Under the pieces are notes generated by a model. That model was not told the DNA's origin, ran no database searches, and saw only the letters and a program-made list of their open reading frames with translations. DNA of 64,000 bases from JBBECJ01 sp963763325 (lineage in GTDB: Bacteria > Chloroflexota > Chloroflexia > Thermomicrobiales > CFX8): positions 1 through 64,000 of the forward strand of contig CAVXOL010000025.1 in NCBI GenBank assembly GCA_963763325.1, given 5' to 3'. Shown here one piece after another: positions 25,396 to 34,505 of the stretch (the stretch's first letter is position 1; each line of letters begins with the position of its first letter). The position numbers and the translations under genes are program-made.

Positions 25396-26060
25396 TGTTT
25401 CTCCTCCGCGGACTCCAGGGTGCCTTCGAACTGCGCAGTCACCGCGTCCCAATCGCCAGGGCGATTGGCGTTCGTGAACGACACCAGATCGGGATCGAAC
25501 CGACGAAGCCACGACTCCGGCAACTCCTGAACCGTCAACCCGGTCAATGCCGCCGTAACCTGTAGCTCGCCTAGTTCGATCTTGCGTTCTATCGCAGGCA
25601 GACATCCCCGACGATAAATCGCGTGTAGTGTCTGATACGTCGCCGGCCCACCGTTGACACCACTGGCACCGTCTGTCACAGGCAAGAGCACATCATAATC
25701 GCGCGGCAGGCCGGCCATCGCCGCCAAAAGCGGTAACGAAAGAAACGGCATGTCGCACGCGACGACGAGAACTGCCTCGTATCGAGCCTGTCGCAATGCC
25801 GTCGCGATCCCACCGAGCGGTCCAGCTCCCGGGTAGGTGTCCGCGACAACGGGAACACCGTAACGATGGTATGGACTCCGATCACCAATGATCAAGGTTT
25901 CGCCCGCAATCCCGGACACGGAGGTGACTGCCCGATCCAGAAGCGTGCGGCCCGCCAGCATCATCAGCGCCTTGTCAGCACCCATTCTCCGGCTCGCTCC
26001 GCCTGCGAGGACGGCCGCGCTCATCTCGTGCACTGATGCTTGCGACTGGTAGATCGTCAT
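25392..26060 (-). CDS. mobA: MobA-like molybdenum cofactor guanylyltransferase
   Basis: 222 aa NTP-transferase. AVLAGGASRRMGADKALMML is the nucleotide-binding loop (GGxSxRMGxDK). Later ADTYPGAGPLGGIATALR and VVACDMPFLSL fit MobA, which adds GMP to molybdopterin. No other molybdenum genes occur in the window, so related nucleotidyltransferases cannot be fully excluded. AAGGG precedes the ATG. Confidence 0.8.
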   Translation of the reverse strand: MTIYQSQASVHEMSAAVLAGGASRRMGADKALMMLAGRTLLDRAVTSVSGIAGETLIIGDRSPYHRYGVPVVADTYPGAGPLGGIATALRQARYEAVLVVACDMPFLSLPLLAAMAGLPRDYDVLLPVTDGASGVNGGPATYQTLHAIYRRGCLPAIERKIELGELQVTAALTGLTVQELPESWLRRFDPDLVSFTNANRPGDWDAVTAQFEGTLESAEEKQ

Positions 26061-26140
26061 TTGAGACCCTTGCCGTTCCCCGAGCCGATTGTACCGGAGT
26101 TCGGAGTGCGAATTGGCGGCTGTGCGGAGCCGGTGTGATC

Positions 26141-26149
26141 TGCTACACT
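26141..26149 (+). promoter_or_regulatory. extended -10 promoter of leader transcript
   Basis: TGCTACACT is an extended -10 (TG at 26141-26142, TACACT 26144-26149). No good -35 is seen at 17 bases. The same TGCTA-type element precedes genes at 59194 and 61449. Confidence 0.5.
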
Positions 26150-26190
26150 GGTTCTTAACAACCGCGTCGCGCGCTGGAAGGTGGCACGAG

Positions 26191-26229
26191 ATGAGCGGCG
26201 ATCGACATGTTGAAATGGTGACTGACTAA
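26191..26229 (+). CDS. 12-aa leader peptide
   Basis: MSGDRHVEMVTD and TAA, with the strong ribosome site GGAAGGTGG 8 bases before the ATG. The stop codon directly abuts an intrinsic terminator. This is the layout of attenuation leaders, but there is no run of one codon that would sense an amino acid; the peptide could also be the product of a short RNA. The SWIM gene follows about 110 bases after the terminator. Confidence 0.5.
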   Translation: MSGDRHVEMVTD

Positions 26230-26258
26230 GCACCCGGCTCGCGCCGTGGTGCTTTTTT
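26229..26258 (+). terminator. intrinsic terminator after leader peptide
   Basis: AGCACC-CGGC, loop TCGC, GCCG-(T)-GGTGCT, then six T residues. A 10-bp stem with one bulge and a clean T-run: the best terminator in the window. Confidence 0.85.
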
Positions 26259-26367
26259 GTTGTCTATCACGACCGCTACATCCCGTTATCCCATCCGATA
26301 GTCAATGCGCAGGACGCCGCCCCGCGGTGTGCGGGATGCGACCAGAACGGCGAGAGGAGAGTTGCCA

Positions 26368-26646
26368 GTGAACTCCACGATGATCAGCAAGATCGAAAAG
26401 GCTCGTCGCTACGCGGAAGAGCCGGAACGTGTGAAGTTCCAGAGCATGGAAGTTCGCTTCCAGGGTACGCACGATGAGTACACCGTGAAAATGGATGGTG
26501 CTGACTTTACCTGTAGTTGCCACTTTTTCGAGGTTCAGCTGATGGGAACCTGCTGCCACATCATGGCGCTCCAGCGCATGCTTGAGCCGATGTTGTCCGA
26601 AGAACAGCAGACGGCAGGAGCCCCGTTTACGTTTGCTTCCGTCTGA
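26368..26646 (+). CDS. SWIM zinc-finger protein
   Basis: 92 aa from a GTG at 26368 with GAGAGGAGAG before it. CSCHFFEVQLMGTCCHI is a SWIM-type CxCxnCxH motif at about residues 50-66, preceded by a strand-rich segment (VRFQGTHDEYTVKMDG). Isolated SWIM domains may bind DNA or proteins. No partner is present. It may be controlled by the leader/terminator upstream. Confidence 0.75.
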   Translation: MNSTMISKIEKARRYAEEPERVKFQSMEVRFQGTHDEYTVKMDGADFTCSCHFFEVQLMGTCCHIMALQRMLEPMLSEEQQTAGAPFTFASV

Positions 26647-26698
26647 CTCGGAAAACTAAAAAACCTGGAACACAGACTGGGCGGTCGAGCAACGGCCG

Positions 26699-26881
26699 TT
26701 AGTTCAACCAGATTGGTGGTTGATCCGACACGCGCTGCGACGACAGCGGCAGCGTGACGACGCTGACTCGACCAGATAGGACGATCGTTTCACGAAGATC
26801 GAATCCATCCGATCCGACTGTTTCTGCGGCACGGACGACCGGTGCTTGTGGTTCCGGCGTTTCGAATGGCAGAAACAGCAT
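26699..26881 (-). CDS. possible small hypothetical protein
   Basis: 60-aa frame MLFLPFETPEPQAPVVRAAETV...RVSDQPPIWLN. No clear ribosome site; the frame runs upstream without a better start. Nothing else is recognised in 26647-27090. Confidence 0.3.
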   Translation of the reverse strand: MLFLPFETPEPQAPVVRAAETVGSDGFDLRETIVLSGRVSVVTLPLSSQRVSDQPPIWLN

Positions 26882-27090
26882 CGCCGCGCCGGCACTAAGC
26901 CGGAGAGCTGTGTAGTACTGAATGAGCGAGCGCGACAACCTCGATATCACCTGTCGATCAACTCCATGTCCTCTCGCCGTCGGACAACCAACGATGACAT
27001 TGTCTCGTGGGCGACGGACTGCTCCATGAGCGCAACATCCAGCATAACCAACCGACGGATCACCCACATCACTGATAGCCAGGAGGCGAC

Positions 27091-27867
27091 GTGACGAACG
27101 ATGGGCAGGAAGATCGTCTCGCGAACCTGACATGGACGGAAGCGGACGAACTACTCAAGCGGCGGCCGATCGGACTTCTGCCGATTGGAGCAATTGAGGC
27201 TCACGGTCCACATCTCCCACTCGACACTGATGTGATTATCGCCGACGCGACTGCGAAAGCGGCAATTGCCCGTTTGAAAGACGCTGGTACTCTCGCGCTC
27301 GTGCTGCCACCAATCGCCTACTCGGTCTCGTTCGTGGGCACATCGTTCCCTGGGACAACTCCGGTGGAAGCTGACTCGTTCGAAGGATATCTGGCCAGTG
27401 TCCTGGTTCAGCATGCCCGCCAGGGGTACCGCGCACTCGTCTGCTGCAATGCGCACCTGGAGCCAGCCCACGTCGAGCGAGTGTCGAGCGCCTGCCGAAC
27501 TGCCACCGAGCGATCTGGCGTTCCAATCCTGTTCCCGGATCAACGCATCGAGCCGTACGTCAACCTGCTCAGCGACGAGTTCAGGGCCGGGGCACGCCAT
27601 GCCGGTGGCTACGAAACATCGATTGTGATGGCGGCGAGGCCCGATGCAGTCCGTATGCACCTGCTGTCGACGCTTGAACCGGTCTGGATCGACCTTCCGG
27701 CGCGACTGAGAGAGGGCGCTCGCACATTTGCCGAGGCTGGAGCGACGCTCGGCTACTTCGGCAACCCCGCGGAGGCGTCGGCGGAAGAAGGCGCGCGGAT
27801 GCTCGACGCGCTCGCCGAAATCGTGATGATGGCGCTACGTGATACCAGGGTCGACCTGGGTATGTGA
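27091..27867 (+). CDS. creatininase-family amidohydrolase
   Basis: 258 aa from a GTG. GAIEAHGPHLPLDTDV has the conserved E, H and D metal ligands, and HAGGYETS the last glutamate. The usual NGHGGN block is changed to NAHLEPAHV, so the metal site or substrate may differ. The family includes creatininase, MftE peptidase and formamide hydrolases. No mycofactocin genes are nearby; substrate unknown. Confidence 0.8.
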   Translation: MTNDGQEDRLANLTWTEADELLKRRPIGLLPIGAIEAHGPHLPLDTDVIIADATAKAAIARLKDAGTLALVLPPIAYSVSFVGTSFPGTTPVEADSFEGYLASVLVQHARQGYRALVCCNAHLEPAHVERVSSACRTATERSGVPILFPDQRIEPYVNLLSDEFRAGARHAGGYETSIVMAARPDAVRMHLLSTLEPVWIDLPARLREGARTFAEAGATLGYFGNPAEASAEEGARMLDALAEIVMMALRDTRVDLGM

Positions 27868-27903
27868 CCAGAAAACCATCAGCCCCAGGAGCGATGGTCA
27901 TCG

Positions 27904-28881
27904 CTACTCCAGAGACGTGTCCGAAGTGCGAGCCAGGTGATGACGCCACGCGTTCAGCGTGTCGATCAGCGACTGGTCAGCTGAGAACAGAGGCTCCCAG
28001 CCCGTCGCGTCCCGCAAACGAGACGCATCCCCGATGACAACAGGAATGTCGGAGGGTCGCATCCGCGCCGGGTCCGGACGGACGTCGATCTTCAGCGTAG
28101 CCAGCGCGATCAGGCGATCCAATAGGTCGCCAATCCGGTGTGCAACACCCGACGCCACATTGTAGACCTCGCCTGGCTCACCAGACTCGACGAGCATGCA
28201 GTAGGCACGCGCGACATCGCGGACATCGAGAAAGTCCCGCCGGGCGTCGAGATTCCCGGTCAGGACGACTGGCTCGATCAACTCACGTTCCGCCTCGGCT
28301 ATTTGCCTCGCAAACGTCGACAGGACGAAGCGATCGCTCTGGCCGGGACCGAAGTGGTTGAAGGGTCTGACGCGGATGATCTGCATCCCATACGACAATG
28401 CGTATTGCAGGCCGAGCATATCCTGAGCGATCTTCGAGACGGCATACGGATTCAACGGCCTGAACGGTTGATCTTCACGAATCGGACCGTCCTCCGGATC
28501 AACGAATCCATATTCCTCGCTTGAGCCGACGATCAGGATGGTTGGGTCCAGCGAGGCTGCGCGGCACGCCTCAAGCAGATTCACCTGCCCTGCGACATTG
28601 TTGTGGATTGTTTCGGCCGGTGCGGCGATTGCCTGCGGGACATAGCTCTGAGCAGCCAGGTGAAAGATGATATCGGGGCGGTGATGTGCGATCACCCGGC
28701 TAACGAGCGTGGCGTCAAGAAGATCGCAGGTGAGTATCCGCTCTCTGCCAATCGGCGAGCCATGACCGCGCGCAAGCCCGACCAGATCCCAGTCGGTCTG
28801 ACCTTCCAGCTCGGCCAGCAAGTGACGGCCGGCGAAGCCAAGCGCGCCAGTGACCAGCGCCTTGCGAACGCTACCGGCCAT
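27904..28881 (-). CDS. GDP-mannose 4,6-dehydratase / reductase-like epimerase
   Basis: 325-aa extended short-chain dehydrogenase. ALVTGALGFAGRHLL is the NAD(P) Rossmann loop, HLAAQSYVPQ and GSSEEYG the active-site strand, and YAVSK the catalytic Tyr-Lys pair. The RPFNHFGPGQSDRFV and NLDARRDFLDVRDVARAY blocks are typical of GDP-mannose dehydratases and GDP-4-keto-6-deoxymannose reductases (Rmd). Substrate not certain. It lies 15 bases downstream of metK. Confidence 0.85.
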   Translation of the reverse strand: MAGSVRKALVTGALGFAGRHLLAELEGQTDWDLVGLARGHGSPIGRERILTCDLLDATLVSRVIAHHRPDIIFHLAAQSYVPQAIAAPAETIHNNVAGQVNLLEACRAASLDPTILIVGSSEEYGFVDPEDGPIREDQPFRPLNPYAVSKIAQDMLGLQYALSYGMQIIRVRPFNHFGPGQSDRFVLSTFARQIAEAERELIEPVVLTGNLDARRDFLDVRDVARAYCMLVESGEPGEVYNVASGVAHRIGDLLDRLIALATLKIDVRPDPARMRPSDIPVVIGDASRLRDATGWEPLFSADQSLIDTLNAWRHHLARTSDTSLE

Positions 28882-28895
28882 TGAAACCGGCTCCG

Positions 28896-30123
28896 TTAGC
28901 GAGCAGCCGGCAGCGCAGAGCCAACCGCGTCGCGGAGTGCCTCGACCTTGTCAGTCGCCTCCCAGGGCAGGTCGATATCTGTCCGGCCGAAGTGACCGTA
29001 GGACGCCGTCTGCTGGTAGATCGGACGCAGCAGGTCGAGATCCTCGATGATCGCCCTCGGCCGCAGATCGAAGTGCTTCCAGATCAACTCAATCAGCTGG
29101 TCATCATCGATGACGCCGGTCCCGAAGGTCTCAACGTGCAACGACAGCGGATGGGCGACACCGATCGCGTACGACACCTGCAACTCGCAGCGCTTCGCGA
29201 GCCCGGCCGCAACGATGTTCCTGGCGACGTGGCGCGCGGCGTAGGCGGCAGAGCGGTCCACCTTGGTCGGATCCTTGCCAGAGAAGGCGCCACCGCCGTG
29301 GCGTGCCATCCCGCCGTAGGTATCGACGATGATCTTACGGCCCGTCAGGCCGGCATCGCCCATCGGACCGCCGATGACGAACCGTCCACTCGGATTGATC
29401 AGGATCTTGGTGTCGTTGTCAAACATTGATGGTGGGATGATGTGGGCGATCACCTCGTCGCGGATCGCCTCTTCGATCGTCGCGTTGGGCGTGTCCTCAT
29501 CGTGCTGGGTCGAGATCAGGACGGTCGACACCCGCTTCGGAACGCCGTACTCGTACTCAACCGTCACCTGGCTCTTGCCGTCCGGCCGCAGGAACGGAAG
29601 AACATCCGTCTTGCGAGCGTGCGTCAAGCGGCGGCAAAGACCGTGGGCGAGCGAGATTGGCAGCGGCATCAGTTCCGGCGTCTCGTCGCAGGCGTAGCCG
29701 ATCATCATCCCCTGGTCGCCGGCACCGATCTGATCACGCGGATCGGTATGATGCGCCGACACGCATCTCGTGCGACTCATCGACGCCACCAGCAATGTCC
29801 GACGATTGCTCCTTGATCGACGTCACGACACCGCAGGTGTCGGCATCGAAACCGTAGGCGCCGCGCCGGTAGCCGATGTCGCGGATCACGTCGCGGGCGA
29901 TGGTCGGGATATCGACGTAGGTGGAGGTGCTGATCTCGCCAAAGACCAGAACCAGGCCGGTCGTCGTCGCCGTTTCACAGGCAACGCGCGCATCGGGATC
30001 CTCAGCGATGATTGCGTCGAGGACGGCATCCGAAATCTGATCGCAGAGCTTGTCAGGATGACCTTCCGTGACCGACTCCGACGTGAAATGTGTCTGCGCC
30101 GAGCGCATGAACGACGTTGGCAT
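28896..30123 (-). CDS. metK: S-adenosylmethionine synthetase, one frame break
   Basis: MetK makes SAM from methionine and ATP. From the ATG at 30123 the protein reads TSESVTEGHPDKLCDQISDAVLDA, then QSSDIAGGVDESHEMR, and after a one-base shift near 29760 DPRDQIGAGDQGMMIGYAC, then GRFVIGGPMGDAGLTGRKI, DTYGGMARHGGGAFSGKDPTKVDRS. All conserved blocks are intact and total length is about 408 aa. metK is nearly always essential and single-copy, so the break is probably a sequence error. Upstream is ahcY. Confidence 0.9.
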
Positions 30124-30183
30124 CGTCCGGTCGTCTCCAATCAATTCCGTCTCGTCCGACCATCTGGTGGCCTGGACCGATGG

Positions 30184-31458
30184 CTAGGTGCCCTGTTCCC
30201 ACGACGTCATGTAGTGCAGTTGCTCGGCGGTCAACTCATCAATCGTGATGCCCATGCTGCGCAACTTGAGCAGCGCGATCTGCTGGTCGATCTCTTGCGG
30301 GACGACATAGACCTTCTTTTCGAGGTCCGCGCCCGACGTCACCAGATACGAGCAGGCCAGTGCCTGATTCGCGAACGACATGTCCATCACGCTGGCCGGA
30401 TGTCCTTCTGCCGCCGCCAGGTTAATCAGCCGCCCCTCACCGAGCACAATGACCTTCTTGTCCCCGCTGACCTTGAACTCCTCGACAAACGGCCGCAGCA
30501 TCCGGCGGCCCTCGCCACTCATCTCCATCAGGGCCTGCATGTTGATCTCGGAGTTGAAGTGGCCCGAATTCGCAATGATCGCACCGTCTCGCATCGTCTC
30601 GAAGTGGCGCTTGTCGATGACGTTGACGTTACCGGTGACGGTGATAAACAGGTCGCCGTGCTGGGTCGCAGCCTCCATCGTCGAGACCTCGAAGCCATCC
30701 ATGGCGGCCTCAAGGGCGCGGACCGGGTTAATCTCGGTCACGATGACCCGTGCGCCCATGCCCTTGGCGCGCATCGCGATTCCCTTGCCGCACCAGCCGT
30801 AGCCAGCGACCACGATGACCTTCCCGGCCAGCAGGATGTTCGTCGCGCGCAGGATGCCGTCGAGGGTCGACTGGCCCGTTCCGTAGCGGTTGTCGAAGAA
30901 ATGCTTGGTGTCGGCGTCGTTGACGGCGATGACCGGGAAGCCGAGGACGCCGTCCTTCTCCATGGCTCGCATCCGAACGACGCCGGTCGTCGTTTCTTCA
31001 GTCGCACCGATCATGCCGTCGATGATGTCACGGCGGGTCTTGTGGACGGTGCTGACGACGTCAGCGCCATCATCGACGATGATCTGCGGCTTGTGATCGA
31101 GGGCGGCGTTGATGTGCTTGTAGTAGGTTGCTTCGTCCTCGCCCTTGATCGCGAAGACACCGATGCCCTCGTCAACCAGCGCAGCGGCAACATCGTCCTG
31201 CGTCGAGAGCGGATTGCTGGCACACAGGATCGCGTCGGCGCCACCGGCTCGCAGTGTCAGAGCGAGATTGGCCGTTTCAGTCGTGATATGGGCACAGGCA
31301 ATCAGGCGGATGCCTGCCAGCGGCTTCTCGCGTTCGAACCGCTCGCGGATCAGCGCCAGGACCGGCATCTCTCGCGCCGCCCAGCTGATGCGTCGGTGGC
31401 CTGCATCCGCCAACGATCTGTCAGCTATGTCGTACTTAAGCTGTTGCACGTCTGCCAT
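30184..31458 (-). CDS. ahcY: adenosylhomocysteinase
   Basis: 424 aa. Splits S-adenosylhomocysteine to homocysteine and adenosine. ADILCASNPLSTQDDVAA-type substrate segment, NRYGTGQSTLDGI, NAD loop VVAGYGWCGKGIAMRAKGMGA and NSGHFNSEI are all present. GGGGGAG precedes the ATG at 31458. Between the PfkB kinase gene (4 bases upstream) and metK, so one SAM-recycling transcript is likely. Confidence 0.95.
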   Translation of the reverse strand: MADVQQLKYDIADRSLADAGHRRISWAAREMPVLALIRERFEREKPLAGIRLIACAHITTETANLALTLRAGGADAILCASNPLSTQDDVAAALVDEGIGVFAIKGEDEATYYKHINAALDHKPQIIVDDGADVVSTVHKTRRDIIDGMIGATEETTTGVVRMRAMEKDGVLGFPVIAVNDADTKHFFDNRYGTGQSTLDGILRATNILLAGKVIVVAGYGWCGKGIAMRAKGMGARVIVTEINPVRALEAAMDGFEVSTMEAATQHGDLFITVTGNVNVIDKRHFETMRDGAIIANSGHFNSEINMQALMEMSGEGRRMLRPFVEEFKVSGDKKVIVLGEGRLINLAAAEGHPASVMDMSFANQALACSYLVTSGADLEKKVYVVPQEIDQQIALLKLRSMGITIDELTAEQLHYMTSWEQGT

Positions 31459-31462
31459 CGTC

Positions 31463-32452
31463 TTACTCCCCCTGCTGGTCGGCTCGGTCGAGCCGTCTCT
31501 CAAACGCACTGAGCGCACCGGCGTGATCCGGAAACTCGATGTCGAATCGATTGGTGAATTCAGTGAACGTGTAATTGTGGCTCTGGGTGCCCTTGACCTC
31601 AACAACGAATGTCGCTGCCAGCGAACCCACCCGGCCAGCGACTTCCCAGGGCAACCCCGCCAAACGCGCGGCGACCAGTCCCGCCCGGTAGCCGTCGCCG
31701 GCGCCGGTCGGATCAACAACGACGAATGGCGACACCGGTGGGATTTCGTGCCGTGCTCCATCCGCGTAGATATGAGATCCAAGCTCACCAAAGGTCACAA
31801 CGACGACTGGACAGGCGCTGATCAGATCATCACGAGAAAGTCCGGTCTTCTCGGAGATCATCGCAAACTCATAGTCGTTGCCAATCAGGATCTCGGCGGC
31901 CTCAATCCCCTCGCGCAACGATGTCGGCGGCAGAGCGATGATCTGCTGACCGGGATCGAACATGTAGGCCAAACCCGATGCCGCCAACTCGCGTATATGG
32001 CGGCGCATTGCGTCAGGGGCGGTCGGCGATACGATCGCGAACTCGGCTCCATCCAACGCATCGGTGATCGGATACTCACCGGCTTTCGACATCGCTCCTG
32101 GGTAGAAGCCGGTTATCTGGTTGTCGGCCCTGTCTGTCGTGATAAAGGCGCTGGCCGTCATCTCGTTGTCGATCACGACCACGCCACTGGTGTCAATGCC
32201 CAACGCACCGAGATCAGCGCGATACGACTCGAAATCCGTCCCAACCGTAGCTACCACGCGAACGGGCTGCCGCAACAGTCCGAGGCTGTAGGCGATGTTC
32301 CCTGCAACACCACCGCGTAGCCGATCAAGCGAATCGACCAGGAATGACACATTGAGGATGTGAATCTTGTCCGGCAGAATATGGTCTTCAAAGTGACCGG
32401 GGAAGACCATGATGTGGTCGAAGGCGACTGAGCCTGAAACGACAACTGTCAA
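31463..32452 (-). CDS. PfkB-family kinase, likely adenosine kinase
   Basis: 330 aa ribokinase-fold kinase. GGVAGNIAYSLG is the sugar-binding motif and DPTGAGDGYRAGL the anion-hole/catalytic Asp motif. No ATG is present; a TTG at 32452 with GGAG about 9 bases upstream and starting LTVVVSGSVAFDHIM fits best. Position ahead of ahcY suggests it phosphorylates the adenosine that AhcY releases; other sugars are possible. Confidence 0.8.
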   Translation of the reverse strand: MTVVVSGSVAFDHIMVFPGHFEDHILPDKIHILNVSFLVDSLDRLRGGVAGNIAYSLGLLRQPVRVVATVGTDFESYRADLGALGIDTSGVVVIDNEMTASAFITTDRADNQITGFYPGAMSKAGEYPITDALDGAEFAIVSPTAPDAMRRHIRELAASGLAYMFDPGQQIIALPPTSLREGIEAAEILIGNDYEFAMISEKTGLSRDDLISACPVVVVTFGELGSHIYADGARHEIPPVSPFVVVDPTGAGDGYRAGLVAARLAGLPWEVAGRVGSLAATFVVEVKGTQSHNYTFTEFTNRFDIEFPDHAGALSAFERRLDRADQQGE

Positions 32453-32585
32453 CGTGCATGTCTCCGGCGTACTCTCGTCGGCGTCGCTTACGGCCACCGC
32501 GATCGCGAACAACCGCGCCCAACCGTGACGCGGGAACCTGTCAAACGGTCAAGTCTAGCACGCCCAACCGGCCAACTGGCGAGGT

Positions 32586-34235
32586 TTAGCTTGCTCCCAA
32601 ATCCATTAGCGCCGACCGAACCACGTCCAGTGGGACGCCGGTAACCGGTTCAACGATCTCGTCAGGTCGCGGAACTATCCAGTGTAGCGAACCATCAATG
32701 TTCTTCTTGTCGTGACTGAGTCGCCCGAGAACGGCATCAGCAGAGCCGACGTACCGAGTGGGCAGGCCCGCTCGATCGATAAGCGACTCGACCCGAGCAG
32801 TGTATTCTTCGCCGACGCGATCCAGACGCTGCGCGATTCGGGATGCGACCAGCATTCCCAACGCGACCGCTTCGCCGTGCCGGTAGCGGTAGCCGTCAGC
32901 CTCAATCGCGTGCCCCGCCGTGTGCCCGAAGTTGAGGATCATCCTCAGACCGCTCTCACGTTCATCGGCCTGAACGACCGAATGCTTGATAGCAACGTTG
33001 CGATCTAGAACGTCGGCAACCACGCCACGAGGCAGTGGATTAAGCGCCGTGCGAGAGAGCAGACTGACCAGATCCCTACCTCCGAACGGCGTCGCTGGCT
33101 GGATGAGCGCGTGCTTGATGATCTCGGCCATTCCCGAGCGGTACTCGTCCTCGGGCAACGTGTCGAGCAGCAATGGATCGATCAGGACAACACCGGGCTG
33201 GTAGAACGCACCGACCAGATTCTTGCCTGCCGGAAGGTTCACGCCGGTCTTGCCACCGACGCTCGAATCAACCATCGCCAGCAGCGAGGTTGGAACCTGC
33301 ATCAACGGCAAGCCTCGCAGGCAGATGCTCGCGACGAAACCTGCCAGATCGCCAACGACGCCACCACCCAACGCCACGACCAGATCGCGTCGGGTCACGC
33401 CGCCCGAAGTCAATTCGACGCAAAGTCGTTCGACGACACTCAAATCTTTGCTGTTCTCGCCGGCCGCCACCGGCAGCATTTTGACGTCAATTCCCGACTC
33501 ACTGAGGTTTGCCACAAGCCATTCGCCCCAGAACTGGCTTACGTTGTCGTCGGTAATCAGCCAGGCACGCCGAGCCTTCGGCCAACGGCGCGACGCAATC
33601 TCGCCGGCGTGCTCTGCCACTCCACCGCCGACATAGATGTCCGACCGTTCACCAGACGTCGCCAGCGAGAATGACGGGATCATTGCCCGTTCCACCCCTG
33701 AACGCATCGACGCCAGGACTTTCTCACAGACCTCCCGAGCATCGACGCCATCAGTGTCGACTATCACGTCAGCCAATTCGTAGAGATGTCCGCGACTCGC
33801 AAGCATCGACCGCATTCTGGCTTCCGCATCACCCGCAAGCAACGGACGGTCAGCCAGATCTCCAACCTGCTCTGCCTGATGCCGGACGCGCGCGACCAGC
33901 GTCGCTGGTCTGGCTGTCAGTCCGACGATCAGGCTTCCGGGCCGCCAGGCTGCCCAGTTGGCGGGTGACAACACTGCGCCTCCGCCGGTAGCGATCACCA
34001 CCCTCGACTTTCGGCAGACGTCCGCGACGGCTTGAGCCTCTATCGCTCGAAACGCGGGTTCGCCGAACCGGGAGAAGAACTCCGCAATCGGCATCCCGAT
34101 TCGCTTGACGATGTCGGCATCAGTGTCAAGGGCAACGTAGCCAAGGTCATCGGCCAGCAGGCGAGCGAGTTCCGACTTACCGGATCCGCTTGGACCGATC
34201 AGGACGACACGTTCTGGAGAGCGACGATCGGTCAC
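32586..34235 (-). CDS. aroKB: fused shikimate kinase / 3-dehydroquinate synthase
   Basis: 549 aa bifunctional enzyme. Residues 1-175: shikimate kinase with P-loop GPSGSGKSELA, DTDADI, and the GGGAV loop. Residues about 185-549: dehydroquinate synthase with the glycine-rich DLVVALGGGVVGDLAGFVA, MVDSSVGGKTGVN, GMAEIIKHALI and NFGHTAGHAIE metal-binding segments. Both domains have the expected key residues. GTG start. Steps 2 and 5 of the shikimate pathway in one chain. No other aro genes here. Confidence 0.95.
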   Translation of the reverse strand: MTDRRSPERVVLIGPSGSGKSELARLLADDLGYVALDTDADIVKRIGMPIAEFFSRFGEPAFRAIEAQAVADVCRKSRVVIATGGGAVLSPANWAAWRPGSLIVGLTARPATLVARVRHQAEQVGDLADRPLLAGDAEARMRSMLASRGHLYELADVIVDTDGVDAREVCEKVLASMRSGVERAMIPSFSLATSGERSDIYVGGGVAEHAGEIASRRWPKARRAWLITDDNVSQFWGEWLVANLSESGIDVKMLPVAAGENSKDLSVVERLCVELTSGGVTRRDLVVALGGGVVGDLAGFVASICLRGLPLMQVPTSLLAMVDSSVGGKTGVNLPAGKNLVGAFYQPGVVLIDPLLLDTLPEDEYRSGMAEIIKHALIQPATPFGGRDLVSLLSRTALNPLPRGVVADVLDRNVAIKHSVVQADERESGLRMILNFGHTAGHAIEADGYRYRHGEAVALGMLVASRIAQRLDRVGEEYTARVESLIDRAGLPTRYVGSADAVLGRLSHDKKNIDGSLHWIVPRPDEIVEPVTGVPLDVVRSALMDLGAS

Positions 34236-34505
34236 GCTTCTTCCACCTATTCGCGGGAGTTACCAACGTCAATCGCCGTGAGTATAGCCGCCCGCTTCAT
34301 CGAGTTTGCTCAAGACAATGGTCTGCTGATCGATCACGAGCATCCGCCCAGCCGACGTTCGCACCGCGATGTTTGGCTGTCGCTTATACTTATGGCACGA
34401 GTGTCACATCGACACCGATCCAGATTGCATCTGATCGCACACAGGTGCGACAGCGGCGTCCCGGTGGGGGCCGGCGCCGTTTCCTCGGAGAGGTTGGTCC
34501 ACTAT

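Noticed and set aside
26229..26258. Riboswitch in the SWIM leader
   Set aside because: Only a terminator and short ORF are seen; no known riboswitch core could be identified.
29770..31512. 580-aa plus-strand ORF opposite ahcY/metK
   Set aside because: Antisense shadow of ahcY, which has full motifs.
31145..32320. 391-aa plus-strand ORF
   Set aside because: Antisense to PfkB and ahcY; no family resemblance.
34032..34505. N-terminal extension of the response regulator
   Set aside because: Overlaps aroKB and lacks receiver homology; the receiver starts at 34506.
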